Positions 10,727 through 21,609 of a DNA stretch of 64,000 nt are shown here, one piece after another. The translations under genes and the position numbers were made by a program. Under the pieces are notes generated by a model that saw nothing but the letters and a program-made list of their open reading frames with translations, made no database searches and was not told where the DNA came from. This DNA comes from Aspidapion aeneum (taxonomy: Eukaryota; Arthropoda; Insecta; Coleoptera; Brentidae). The stretch is taken from contig OY755039.1 in NCBI GenBank assembly GCA_963576565.1, positions 85,867,289 through 85,931,288 on the forward strand, written 5' to 3'. Each line of letters starts with the position of its first letter. Positions within the stretch are counted from its first letter, which is position 1.

Positions 10727-10956
10727 TATATCTGTACCCCAGAGCCAGACTATGTTAAGTCCCTTTTTGCCTTTGGTTTGAACAACCTTAATACTTATTT
10801 TTTCATATATTTTTATTTGCTAATTATAAACCTTGATATGAACCAATATTAAGTCCATAGACATCGTTAGGCAAACAATGTTAAGTCAGCAGGTTGTTCA
10901 AACCAAAAAAAGTCAAACATGGACTTAACATAGTCTGGCTCTGGGGTACAGATATA
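10727..10956. mobile_element. 230-bp MITE with long terminal inverted repeats
   Basis: The first ~36 bp (starting tatatctgtaccccagagcc) reappear exactly inverted at 10921-10956. After a short mismatched section the pairing resumes with tttggtttgaacaacct (about 10774-10790) against 10890-10906. The arms are therefore about 64 bp of a 230-bp element. No coding. Superfamily not assigned. Confidence 0.85.
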
Positions 10957-12040
10957 GGGATCATTGATACATTAATTAGCAAACTGTCACACTAAAATCA
11001 TTCAAAATCATTACATATTAAGCTATGTATTATAATGCAAACAAATATTAAAAAAATTTCATCTATATTTTTCTTCAAAAATATTTTTTTTAAATGTATG
11101 AACTATCCCTAGTCTCCCCTATTTTATATATTTACCCATTTTTCTTAATTATACCTATAAACTACCTAATTATGGTTTGCAAAAATATTTACCTTCTGTT
11201 TGAACAGAATGCTTCCTAATTCTTTGAAACGGTAATTAATGTTCACCTTTTTATTAAAAGATTACCGAAATTACGCACTTAGGTACAGAAATTACTAGAG
11301 GCCTAAAACTAATCCTGCTTTTAACCCACTCACCTGCATGTTTCTTCTGGATAAATGAATTCCAAGAATGCCCCAGCTGTAACCACATTTTTTTTCACAA
11401 AAAAGTCTAAAAATATCCACAAAATAAAACATATTTTTAAAAATATATTTCAACCTCACCAAATTCACAAAATCTGACTCCATTCTGCTAAGAAAATGGC
11501 TGTTGGATGATTCTAACCCTTTTATATCTGATTAAGTTTGAAGTCAATTTACTCTCTCCTTCTATATACTAAAGAAAAAGACGCAATGACACTTGTTGTT
11601 CATTGCTTTATTTTGTAATATCAAATGAAGCATGTTAACTGTGCTGCCTACCCTTAGGGGCTCACTTGGGGCTGAGAAAAAAGCCAACTGCTGCCATCTA
11701 TAATATAAAAAATATAAAAAAAACAATGTACGCGGCCAGAGGTTTATCGATTAAATACTTCTCAAGGATTTCATATAGAGTGAAACTGCTTAAACGAGTC
11801 AATATGTTATGATTAAACTGATAAACAGGTAGGTCCCACTTTGATTGAATTAAAACATATTGTACCATGTGAAACTTTTTGTTGCCTCTAATGCCATCTT
11901 CTATAATTCACTTAAAGTTTCAAAAGAAGTAGGTTTATTTGTTTCTGGAGGGTTTATAATGACCAGTGCAAAACCTATTAAAAACAAATGGATTTTCTAT
12001 TAAAAATTAAAAAGTTTTTATTTTAACTAGCTGACCAAAG
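10957..12040. other. No recognised feature
   Basis: AT-rich. A 62-codon minus frame at 11295-11483 has no support. A weak end pair (tagagtgaa at about 11777, ttcactcta at about 12527) could bound an element but is too short to call. Confidence 0.35.
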
Positions 12041-12195
12041 AATTTGTTTTAGATTTTTATTGAAAAATGTGGTGTAGGTGGATGAAAAAACTTACAACAA
12101 TGATGCAAATATTTAAAACAGTTAAATTTTATATTATTAAATACACAAAACGCAGATTAATAATCTATTTGACCGATTTTTCTGAGAGTACAAAA
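12041..12195. repeat. Dispersed repeat R3, copy 1 (uninterrupted)
   Basis: The stretch from aatttgtttt to tatttgaccgattttt matches 18424-18554 plus the bases right of 19847, where a Tc1-like element splits it. This copy preserves the empty TA site within aatctatttgaccg. No coding. Confidence 0.7.
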
Positions 12196-12908
12196 GCAGT
12201 TTTTATTTGGAACCGATGCCATTTGCCTATCTGTGTATTATCTTAAAAAGTTAAATACTAACGGTCCTCATCCACAAAACTAAATATTTTGCGATTTTTC
12301 GGTGTTTATATTTTTCTGTGTGTATAAAAACTAAACACTTTATTCATACGAGAATACAGCACAAAATAAAATATATGATAAAATAAATATTTCAGGACGG
12401 GACAGACGTCCGAAAAGTAATAAAAATGAACATTTGGCGGCGAATTGTTGACGCAATATAAAACGATTCATTTATCACGACCTTTTTCCATTCTGTCCCA
12501 GGCTGTTCCATTGAAATTCACTCTATGTATTTAAAACGGTTTCGGTTTTTTAATGCTTTTATTATTAAATAAAAATGTATAGAAGAGAAACCATATATTT
12601 ATTTATAATGAAGTGGATCATATATTTTATAAACTAAATGGAGAAATGCATTTAGAAATGTCTGATAACAGAGACGGTATTTTTTCTTAATGAACGCTTA
12701 CATACACTTTTATTATTTAAAAACCTTATTCAAAAAATATAAATAAGGTAATGGCTAAACCACAAAAAATATTTGAAAATAATATCTGGCGTTTCAGTAG
12801 CTTGATTGTCCTCAACGATATTTTTTAGTTTTTTGATTAGATTTAAAATTTAAAGTTCACTAGATCACAAAGAGAATTTTGTGATCCAGTGACCTTAATA
12901 TACAGTGG
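12196..12908. other. No gene; one small hairpin
   Basis: The only structure seen is a near-perfect hairpin at about 12857-12896 (ttcactagatcacaaag paired with ttttgtgatccagtga). The rest is AT-rich. Confidence 0.4.
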
Positions 12909-14180
12909 TTTAAATGTTTCTTTCTATTTGTTTGACAGAAGGTAATACTGTTTAGATGGTGTAAAATTTTGCAGTTCGTCATCATATTCCGGCCATAGAA
13001 TAAATTTATTATCAATGTATCGAAGCCATAGTTCTTGCTGTGTTACTGGCAAAAGAGACGATCCCATCGGAAGTCCATCATTTTGCCCGTAAAACTTATC
13101 TTTCACTTGAAAGTAAGAGTTACGGAGAGTGAGCTCTCTTCCCTCATAAAGTGTATCATTATTTTGTAATTTCTTTTTTCGATGATACTGAGTGACTTAT
13201 TTATTGGCAGGTTGATATAAAGACTTTTTACATCAAAACTCACCAATCTATCCTCGGGACCTAATTCCATCCTTTTAATTTTCGACAAAGTGTTTGGAGT
13301 TTTTAGCAAAAGATTTAGACTTACCCTGTAATCGTTAAATAATATCCAAAAAAAACCTCTACAAAGTGCTTGTTGGCGAGTCCCTGGAGCTGGTAATTCG
13401 TCGCAGTGGTATATCCTTCTTATGGACCTTTGGTAGTCCATAGAAATGTAGTGTGGATTCAGGCGGGACCTACCGGAGCGGCCAGGAAATTTTTTAGCAC
13501 ACTTTTTCAACGTCCTGTAAATACGTCCTTCTACGGTTATGGTTGAATCTTTTAGTAGGGGTTTATGGTCTCCTTTCTCCAGAACTTCTTTGGTCTTTTT
13601 CTCGTATGTCTCAACGTCCATGATCACCTTTGGGTTGCCTTTGTCGGCAGGTAGAATCTTGATTGGTTTGTCATTCTGCAGGTTCTTTATTGCCCGGTGT
13701 GTTTGACTGGTGATGTCTGCCTTTTGTTGCTTCTTTCTGTCCAAGATTGTTCTTATTTTATCGCGAAACTCATCAGCTTGGATTTGAGGTAGACTAACGG
13801 TCTCTATTGCCGCAATTATGTCCAGTGTCTGTGTCAGTGCAATAGCGACCATTCGATATTTACTAAGTACCCATCCTTCGTTGGTGGCCTGATTCCTTTT
13901 AGAGATGTCTGCTATAGTGCTTGGTATTGTTGAGTTTGGTCTTTCTTGAGTACGTGTCTGTAGTTTCTTCAGTTTTTCTTGGTAAGTTAAGTTTATCTTC
14001 TGTCGTCGTTTGTTGCTCGTACTGTCAATTTCACTTAGTACTAGCTCGTAGTCTTCCTACCCCCTAAGCGTTTTGTCTAATTTCCCTAAAACGCTCCTTC
14101 ATGTCGGTGTTGAAAATCGCTTTCCTCCATCGATGGTAACTCATTTGCAATCGGATAAGTTCTTGGCTGGTCCTGTCTAA
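12909..14180 (-). pseudogene. Penelope-like element reverse transcriptase
   Basis: On the minus strand an N-terminal part (KRRQKINLTYQEKLKKLQ, SKYRMVAIALTQTLDIIAAI) leads into IKILPADKGNPKVIMDVETY, the Penelope-like (PLE) signature. It continues to LVSFDVKSLYINLPINKSL at about 13255-13200, in the frame 13103-13852. A frameshift then leads to FYGQNDGLPMGSSLLPV and LWLRYIDNKFILWPEYDD (12924-13106). PLEs normally have Y-V/I-DD at the last site. Here it is YIDN, so the second catalytic Asp is lost. No GIY-YIG endonuclease follows, so the copy is 3'-incomplete as well as broken. The N-terminal part is also the repeated unit of the adjoining tandem array. Confidence 0.85.
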
Positions 14181-15790
14181 GATCTTCTTTTTCGGTCTCA
14201 CTCACGGAATGTTGACTTTTAGGCGGAAACCAATCGGAATGATACCATTGTCTCGCGCCTTGCACAATAATTCTGCAGGTTTTGATTGCCCGGTGTTTTT
14301 GACTGGTGATGTCTGCCTTTTGTTGCTTCTTTTTGTCCACGGTTGTTCTTATTTTATCACGAAACTCATCAGCTTGGGGCTGAGGTAGACTAACGGTCTC
14401 TAATGCCGCAATTATGTCCAGTATCAGTGCAATAGCGACCTTACAATATTTACTAAGTACCCATCCTTTGTTGGTGGCCTGATTCCTTTTAGAGATGTCT
14501 GCTATAGTGCTTGGTATTGTTGAGTTTGGTCTTTGTTGAGTACGTGTCTGTAGTTTCTTCAGTTTTTCTCGGTGAGTTAAGTTTATCCTCTGTCGTCGTT
14601 TGTTGCACGTACTGTCAATTTTACTTAGTATTAGCTCGTAGTTTTCCTACCCCCTAAGCGTTTTGTCTAATTTCCCTAAAACGCTCCTTCATGTCGGTGT
14701 TGAAAATCGCTTTCCTCTATCGATGGTAACTCATTTGCAATCGGATAAGTTCTTGGCTGGTCCTGTCTAAGATCTTATTTTTCGGTCTCACTCACGGAAT
14801 GTTGACTTTTAGGCGGAAACCAACCGGAATGATACCATTGTCTCGCGCCTTGCACAAAAATTCTGCAGGTTTTGATTGCCTGGTGTTTTTGACTGGTGAT
14901 GTCTGCCTTTTGTTGCTTCTTTATGTCCAAGGTTGTTCTTATTTTATCACGAAACTCATCAGCTTGGGTTTGAGGTAGACTAACGGTCTCTATTGCCGCA
15001 ATTATGTCCAGTGTCTGTGTCAGTACCATAGCGACCTTACGATATTTACGAAGTACCAACCTTCGTTGGTGGCCTCATTCCTTTTACAGATGTCTGCTAT
15101 AGTGCTTGATGTTGTTGAGTTTGGTCTTTCTTGAGTACGTGTCTGTAGTTTCTTCAGTTTTCTCGGTAAGTTAAGTTTATCTTCTGTCGTCGTTTGTTGC
15201 TCGTACTGTCAATTTTACTTAGTATTAGCTCGTAGTCTTCCTACCCCCTAAGCGTTTTGTCTAATTTCCCTAAAACGCTCCTTCATGTCGGTGTTGAAAA
15301 TCGCTTTTCTCCATCGATGGTAACTCATTTGCAATCGGATAAGTTCTTGGCTGGTCCTGTCTAAGATCTTATTTTTCGGTCTCTTTCACGGAATGTTGAC
15401 TTTTAGGCGAAAACCAACCGGAATGATACCATTGTCTCGCGCCTTGCACAATAATTCTGCAGGTTTTGATTGCCCGGTGTTTTTGACTGGTGATGTCTGC
15501 CTTTTGGTGCTTCTTTCTGTCCAAGGTTGTTCTTATTTTATCACGAAACTTTTTCTCGGTGAGTTAAGTTTATCCTCTGTCGTCGTTTGTTGCACGTACT
15601 GTCAATTTTACTTAGTATTAGTTCGTAGTTTTCCTACCCCCTAAGCGTTTTGTCTAATTTCCTTAAAACGCTTCTTCATGTCGGTGTTGAAAATCGCTTT
15701 CCTCATCGATGGTAAGTGATTTGCAATCGGATAAGTTCTTGGCTGGTCTTATCTAAGATCTTCTTTTTCGCTCTCACTCACGGAATGTTG
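13705..15790 (-). repeat. Tandem array of ~593-bp units from the Penelope-like 5' coding region
   Basis: The phrase gactggtgatgtctgcc begins at 13705, 14301, 14891 and 15484, giving periods of 596, 590 and 593 bp. The first unit is continuous with the RT pseudogene. The fourth carries an internal deletion of about 300 bp near 15551 and fades at about 15790. Each unit encodes on the minus strand the same PLE N-terminal stretch (KKQQKADITSQ and TQTLDIIAAIETVSLPQ), with different stops. PLEs often occur as partial tandem copies. This array repeats only the 5' coding segment. Confidence 0.88.
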
Positions 15791-16672
15791 AATGAAATGT
15801 GTTCTTCTTCCTAAATAAATATAAACTACTCAATCATTGTCTACTAGCTTTAAAAAAAGAGTTGTAAGAGAATATTGCAATTTTCTTTAAAATACTTTTT
15901 TTAAGCCACCGAAACACTTTTTTTATCTTGTTATTTTGACATTTTTGAGACGGGGACGCGACCGTTAAAGCATGAATGTACAACATAAGCAAAAATATTA
16001 AATTTTACTGTCTAGTGACTTTGTACAGCCTCCTAATTGTTATTTAGAACCTGCGCACACTGTCAGAATTTTCAAAAAGGAAATACCGTTTGGCCAAACT
16101 AACGGTTTTGATCAACATTTACCCTGTTATACTTACTTAAAAAATAGACCAGTGTGCTGCGGACTCTAAATACTTAGTTACGACAAAGTTTTGTAAATAT
16201 ATGAAATATTCAAAGAGCTTCTATTGAAATTTTATGTATTTCGCCATCTGTATCAAAATGTATTGACTATATTGCCCATAACAATAGAAAAGTCGATATT
16301 TGAATAAAAAATTTTAATACTTGATTGTGTGGCGCTTCACGGGTAGAGACGTATTTTTAATTGTTTATTTTAACTATTAATGAATAAAATAAAAAAATGT
16401 TAATGGATCCAGCGCATAAAGGGTGTAAACGGTATTGTTCACAAGTTTTTCATGGGCGACAGGCAGTGGCGGCCCGTGAGCTGTACAGCAGTGCCACTGC
16501 CAAATAACTAGAGCAAGGTCTGGTAGTACCGCCCACTCAAACAAAAATATGATTTAAAAATAATACAGGTATTATACAACCAATTATAAAATAAAAGTTA
16601 AAATTAATCATATATTTAAAACATATAACAAAAGAACACAAACCCACATAGCACAAAAAACACATCAACGGC
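15791..16672. other. No recognised gene
   Basis: Mostly AT-rich. A cagtggcggcccgtgag motif at about 16451 resembles a hAT-type end, but I found no inverted partner. Confidence 0.35.
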
Positions 16673-16774
16673 AAATTAACTTTAAATTAACTTTTAATTA
16701 ACGTTAAATTAACGTTAGATTAACGTTAAATTAACGTTAAATTAACGTTAAATTAACGTTAAATTAACGTTAAA
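16673..16774. repeat. 11-bp minisatellite built on TTAACGTTAA
   Basis: About nine tandem copies of attaacgttaa. The first ones are degenerate (ctttaa, cttttaa) and the middle ones exact. The unit contains a palindrome. Confidence 0.92.
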
Positions 16775-17284
16775 TGAACAAAAATAATAAAGTTACTTTT
16801 TGCTAGAAAACAACCTTATACCATGTAATATTTGTTTTGTTAAATCTACATGCTTTAAGATAACTTAAAAACAAGGAGGAATCAAGCTATAAAAATGTAA
16901 TTTTTGCTGAAGTTACTGGTGCTGTGTATATGACGTATTTCTTAACCTTGTTATTTTCATGTGCCAAATTCACACTTGAAAAGTCTTCCACAACATGTTT
17001 TCAAACGCCACTAGATTAAGACTTCTCAAACCTACTAACTTTTTGCCTATATGTTTTTTATTAAAAAAAAGACGCGAAAGCCTGTTCTAAAAGCCTTCTA
17101 TATAAAGACTTGTTAATACGCGAAAATGGCATTCCGTAAAAAGAATTGAGATAAAAGTAAAGCCAAGTTCTCCAATACAAATTTTAAAATGAATGGTTCT
17201 TACTAGTTTGGAAATGTTTTTTTAAACTTTAAAGGCTTTATCTCTCACCTATACCTAATTTATGAAGGGTGTCACATCGACCAG
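16775..17284. other. No recognised feature
   Basis: AT-rich. No coding frame or repeat arm was recognised. Confidence 0.35.
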
Positions 17285-17475
17285 CAGTGTTCTGAGGAGT
17301 CCCATAAGGACGAAACAGTTAACTGTCAACACTTATTAGGTGTCCATTAGATCTTGGACTCCCGTGAGGTTAAGCTTTCGAGCTACCCACGGAAAAGTAC
17401 TAGAGAAACAAAAAACCATTAATTTTTCTTTTTACCCGATTAGCCACGAAAACTTGTTTGGATTTTAATTTACGG
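17285..17475. repeat. Dispersed repeat R2, copy 2 (uninterrupted, inverted)
   Basis: Reverse complement of R2 copy 1. Here gttaactg runs straight into tttcgtcc (reading the minus strand), showing the site before the LINE insertion at 7200-7674. Confidence 0.65.
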
Positions 17476-17922
17476 GTACTAAATTTTACATTTGATAATA
17501 TTTACTTGCCGCCTTTGCACATCAAACTTGGATTGATCAAACAGTTTGTAAAAGCACCGGACAAAACAGGCGACGCATTCATATTTTTGAAAACTAAATT
17601 TCCTCGTCTTAGTGAGGCTAAAATCAAGGAAGGTGTTTTTGTGGGGCCCTGGTACCTGAATTAAAAAGAAAAACGAGCTTGGTTTGCATTCCAAAACGTG
17701 TGTAACTTTTTGGGTAACCACAAAATTGATGATTATGTCGCTCAGGTCGAGGAATTGCTCTTAGCGTACAAGGCCATGGGATGTAACATGTCCCTTAAAA
17801 TGCACTTCCTTCCCTCGCATCTGGACTTCTTTCCTGAAAATTTAGGAGCAGTCTCGGATGAATACGGGGAACGGGTTCATCAAGACATCGCTAAGTTGGA
17901 AAAGAGGTTTTCAGGGAAGTGA
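17476..17922 (+). pseudogene. Unassigned mobile-element protein remnant
   Basis: One frame reads FDNIYLPPLHIKLGLIKQFV, LSEAKIKEGVFVGP, then a TAA at 17662-17664. The same frame continues with KRAWFAFQNVCNFLGNHK, MSLKMHFLPSHLDFFPENLG and YGERVHQDIAKLEKRF, to a TGA at 17920-17922. I recall similar peptides recurring across insect assemblies, which suggests a repetitive mobile-element gene, but I cannot name the family. The conserved acidic and His residues in the second part would fit a catalytic-domain tail; this is inference. A coding stretch seems to be missing after FVGP. A copy of R2 lies immediately upstream. Confidence 0.5.
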
Positions 17923-18031
17923 AATACAAGCATGTTGGCGGAGCACTGCTGGTTTTTTAAACGAGAGGGTTGTACCTTAGGGTATAAAAGGAAAGCAAGC
18001 ACCAAGTGAAGGTACGAAAGTTCTTGTTTAT

Positions 18032-18191
18032 CAGTGGCGCACCCAGGAATAGGCCCGACGCCTCTATTGCCTCATGATGTCGAATTTTAAGCTATTTTTT
18101 GTGTTTTTTTTTATGAAACATGTGGAATATATGTAAAAAACTCTAAGGCTTGGGGGCGCGGGTCCCAAGGCCCCCCCTGGGTGCGCCCATG
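18032..18191. mobile_element. 160-bp hAT-type MITE
   Basis: The ends are cagtggcgcacccagg (18032) and, inverted, catgggcgcacccaggg (18191). CAGNGGCG ends are typical of hAT elements. The same family is at 33776-34043 with an exact 8-bp duplication. Here the flanking 8-mers (ttgtttat and tatttatt) no longer match well, so this copy is older. The interior is poly-C/G and T-rich, without coding. Confidence 0.7.
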
Positions 18192-18423
18192 TATTTATTT
18201 GTGTTTGAAACTAAAATAACTATCTTTATACTAAAAATTTTAATTTATGTCGATAATATTATAATTATTATCGAAAAATGATAAAAATAGGTAAAAGGGT
18301 CCCTTAAAAATGATGGGTGGTAGAAGAAAACGCAAGCTATATTTGGATTCAGGGCGTCGTCTTACATAAGAATCAGCGGAAATAATTCCAGGGCTCAAGA
18401 ATTTTTTTTTTGCAGACCAGTGT
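18192..18423. other. No recognised feature
   Basis: AT-rich intervening sequence. Confidence 0.3.
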
Positions 18424-18554
18424 AATTTGTTTTAAATTTTTATGAAAAAATGTAGGCTAGGTAGACGAAAAATCTTATAACAAATGATGCAAATATTAAA
18501 AACAGTTGAATTTTATGTTATTTCCAAGCACACAAAACTCAGGTTGATAAACTA

Positions 18555-19847
18555 CACATAGCGTCAAAAAAGTTGGAACCCCCAAATTTCTCAGAAAATG
18601 CAAAAAGTTTTAAATTTCGATAAATGTTATAAAAATCGCTATTCTGTTGCCAACTTATTCACATATTGTTCTTTAGTGCAAAGGTCTTAGGTCCAACAAA
18701 AAAATAGGCAAAACAAAATAAGTTCCCAAAACTAAATTTATTAAAATTCTTAATTAAAAAAAATAACATGAATATAAAATAACAACATTAATAATCAGTG
18801 TGACCTCCTCTGTTTTCGAGACACGCATTGACCCGCCATGGCATTGAGAGAATCAGATTGTCTATCTGTTCTTGAGGAATATTGTCCCACTCCTCTGTGC
18901 CGCCACAATCAGCTCTTGTAGGGTTATCGGTGGGTTTGGTCTCCTGAATATGGCTTCGGACAGCATTTTCGAGGTAAATGTTTCCCGTCAGCACCCCTGG
19001 TATGTGAATAAGAGGAGTGCGGTAACCATGCATAAAGCCCCCCCAAAACATTACCGTTTCTCCTTGATAGGGAACCACTTCTTGAGGAAAGGCTAAACAT
19101 GCTGCACATCCTGGTTCTCTCTATACCGTTACACGGCGGCTCTCACTTGTCAGTCCAAATCGGGACTCGTCAGAAAAAAGGACATATCTCCATTGAGGTA
19201 TAAGCCAATTTATGTGATTACGGCTCCATTTTAAGCGGTGAGCTTTATGTGCTCTAGTAAGCCTAGGCACTCTTAAGTGTCTTCTTGATCGCAAATTGGC
19301 ACGAGCCAGCCTTTGTCGAATTGTAGGACTGGAAATGAGTCTACCGTACGTTCGTCTGAAATGCGTTCTTATCGCTGTGACAGTGAAATTACGATTACGT
19401 CGAACAAAATTGGCTAAATATCGATCCTCCCTTTCGTCTGTGACACGATTACGCCCACTACCAGGTCTCCTACTCACACCCCCAGTTTCTTGGAACACTT
19501 GAACAATTCTGATAACAGACGATCTGGAAATGCCAAGTCTCGCTGAAATCCTATGATTAGACCAATCTTGCTGGTGAAGAGCAACTATTCTGGCTCTATC
19601 AAAACCGGAAATTGGATGTCCGAGCATTTTTTAGCAATTGGGAGCAAATTATACTTTTCAATATTTACAAGAAACTGACAGTTTTTAACAAATGCTATAG
19701 TTAAAGCAAGAGATAAGGTTTTTTGGCGTTTTTGTTTCTTGCTAAACAACAGCATTTTATGCGAGATTATTTCTAACAAAAAATTATTTTGATAAACATC
19801 TTAGCATTGGTTTTATACAGGGGGTCCAAGTTTTTTTACGATGTGTG
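18555..19847 (-). mobile_element. Tc1/mariner-type element, internally deleted
   Basis: The 1,293-bp element is flanked by TA (18553-18554 and 19848-19849). Its terminal inverted repeats begin cacatagcgtcaaaaaagtt (left) and cacacatcgtaaaaaaactt (right, inverted), about 28 bp with mismatches. The R3 copy at 12041 shows the empty TA. The encoded transposase is broken and lacks part of its catalytic domain, so the copy cannot move by its own protein. Confidence 0.9.
18788..19627 (-). pseudogene. Tc1-like transposase, frameshifted and missing catalytic residues
   Basis: The N-terminal frame (19627 down to 19121, 168 aa) starts MLGHPISGFDRARIVALHQQ. It carries the paired helix-turn-helix DNA-binding region (about residues 10-110, with GISRSSVIRIVQ and a GR-rich linker SRRPGSGRNRV). 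It reaches the first catalytic Asp in VLFSDESRFGL. After a frameshift and stop near 19110, a second frame (19078-18788) gives VMFWGGFMHGYRTPLIHIPG and then jumps to a C-terminal stretch. The usual second Asp (HDNA region) and the third acidic residue (NPIEH region) are absent, which indicates an internal deletion. Tc1 transposases are about 340 aa; the remnants total about 265. Confidence 0.88.
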
Positions 19848-19870
19848 TATTTGACCGATTTTTGTCAGTG

Positions 19871-20239
19871 TTTATAAATTATTTTATAGTAAAAACAATT
19901 TGATATGTTTGTATAAAGTTTATGCAAAAATAATTTATAAACACGCATTTACGATGTAATTACATTATTATTAAAACTCGATTAGTACATTATTGTTGTG
20001 CTCTAAATAAAATACACAAAATCATGTTAAATTTAAACTACGTTCATGCATATTGTGATACAAAATAGGACCTGCATTAAAATAATTAATGCATTGCTTT
20101 AAAAAAACAATTTTTAAAATAAGGAAAATGAGTAAAGCCAAAAATTAATAAATAAGTTTCATGCATCTTTGATAATGCTGAGACGCATTTTTGATTTGCT
20201 CAATATTTTAAAAACAAAAAAAAATGTTTTCTTAGTTTT
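19871..20239. other. No recognised feature
   Basis: AT-rich flank between R3 and R1 copy 2. Confidence 0.35.
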
Positions 20240-20579
20240 TACCTTCCTAACCCGCGTAGCAATGGCTAAAAAAGGTATTATTTTCGACGAATTTTTTTTT
20301 TTTCAGATAACGCTAAAAATGTGTTATTTGGATGTATTTTTACCTATCCTAGCAATATCGTCGTGATGTCTGTCTGTGTGTGTGTGTATGTTATTCTGCC
20401 CGTGTCCGTAACACGATAGCTCCTAAACTGCTGAACCCATTTTCATATAATTTTCAGGTAAAATAATGTTCGACACTCTTACGACCTGATTAGATTTTGG
20501 TCAAAATCTATTAATGGTAATGGTAATGACAGTTTTTTGACAATTAACAATTTAAGAAAATGTACAATACACTGTTTTC

Positions 20580-20584
20580 GGAAT
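20580..20584. repeat. 5-bp target-site duplication of BEL-1 (left)
   Basis: ggaat, repeated at 27670-27674. Five bp is usual for BEL/Pao integrases. Confidence 0.9.
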
Positions 20585-21241
20585 TGAACAAGTTTCCCAA
20601 CTTGTTTTTATTTTTGTAAATAATTATATTCTCTAATTTTCACTTAAAATTAGAGAAGCTATCTCTCTTAGTTTTAAATATTTTTGGGATACATTTTCTA
20701 CGCTTACAAGCGGTTTTAGAATATTATTTTGATTTACTTTACGCTATATCTTTCCATATTTTAAATGTAAACTTCGCGCGCTTCTTCCAGCAATGAAGGA
20801 TTTGAGATAAGCGGCTAAATTCGGCCTAGCAGACGAAAACGCCGATTGTCTGAGAGAACAACTCAACCACGCGCCTCGTGCAAGTAAAGTCACCGCACCG
20901 CTATTATTTTATATTAAAATTGTGGAAACTATTAATTTTACGCTTTAGTTTATTAGATATTAGTGTTTGGAACATTTGAACTATAGAACAATGGAGAGTC
21001 TGGTACTTCGCGTATAATCGGGCTGGCCAGCCAAGTAGCTACGAAAGACATCTAACGGTAAGTCGCTTTCGCAATTTTTCATTGCTACGCTATTTTTAGT
21101 AAATAAGTTTTTAGGCTCTTTTTTCCCTGTCGGAGCCCTGTGGAAAGATACAGTCCCTCTTAACTCCCACACGTTTTTCTCGAGCTATCTCGAGTGGTCC
21201 TTCGGTATATTTTATTTTCTACAGAAGGCCTGACCTCACCA
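20585..21241 (+). repeat. BEL-1 5' LTR
   Basis: Starts tgaacaagtttcccaacttg and ends acctcacca. 657 bp. Expected to hold the promoter and transcription start. Confidence 0.93.
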
Positions 21242-21243
21242 TT

Positions 21244-21261
21244 TGGTCCAGGTTCGAGCCC
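21244..21261 (+). promoter_or_regulatory. BEL-1 primer binding site
   Basis: tggtccaggttcgagccc begins two bases after the LTR. TGG at its start and the TTCGA-type core make it complementary to a tRNA 3' end (CCA plus T-arm). I do not assign the tRNA species. Confidence 0.75.
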
Positions 21262-21609
21262 GATAACAGGACCCCGGGAAAAATTAAAGTCTAAATCGCA
21301 TTTTGTTAAAAATAAAATTTTTAATAAATACGCTGACCTTGCTCTTTTTGCTGTGCTCGCAGTAAAAATAACAAGTAAAAAAGTACCGAACGCGCATTGT
21401 TTTCGCGCATTTCCTACCTCTTTTTGGCTTGGCGTCGAATGCACGTAGGAAAAGTTTCCAACACAAAGATATTAAGAGGTAAATGAGACTTGTTTACATT
21501 TTTTATCGCCTATTCTCTTTTCTTTTTAAACGCTTTTAATTTTTAAATATTAAAAATTTCGGAAACTCATCGTTCACCTGTGTTAACGGAGTTTTTTAAA
21601 AACATTACA

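Larger units (their letters stand above)
18424..19870. repeat. Dispersed repeat R3, copy 2 (split by a Tc1-like element)
   Basis: 18424-18554 and 19848-19870 match the continuous copy at 12041-12195. The break falls exactly at the TA where the Tc1-like element inserted. Confidence 0.65.

Noticed and set aside
11777..12535. Element bounded by tagagtgaa and ttcactcta
   Set aside because: Only about nine matching bases, easily by chance in AT-rich DNA.
13755..13775. ctgatgag on the minus strand within the Penelope-like array as a second hammerhead
   Set aside because: No GAAA box or helix pairing follows. It is simply the codons for ADEF.
16451..16500. cagtggcggcccgtgag as the end of a hAT MITE
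   Set aside because: No inverted partner or duplication found within a plausible distance.
19155..19185. ctgacgagtcc on the minus strand as a hammerhead core
   Set aside because: It lies in the Tc1 transposase reading frame and has no GAAA after the stem.
20981..21172. 63-codon minus frame repeated identically at 27409-27600
   Set aside because: Identical because both are inside BEL-1 LTRs; not a gene.
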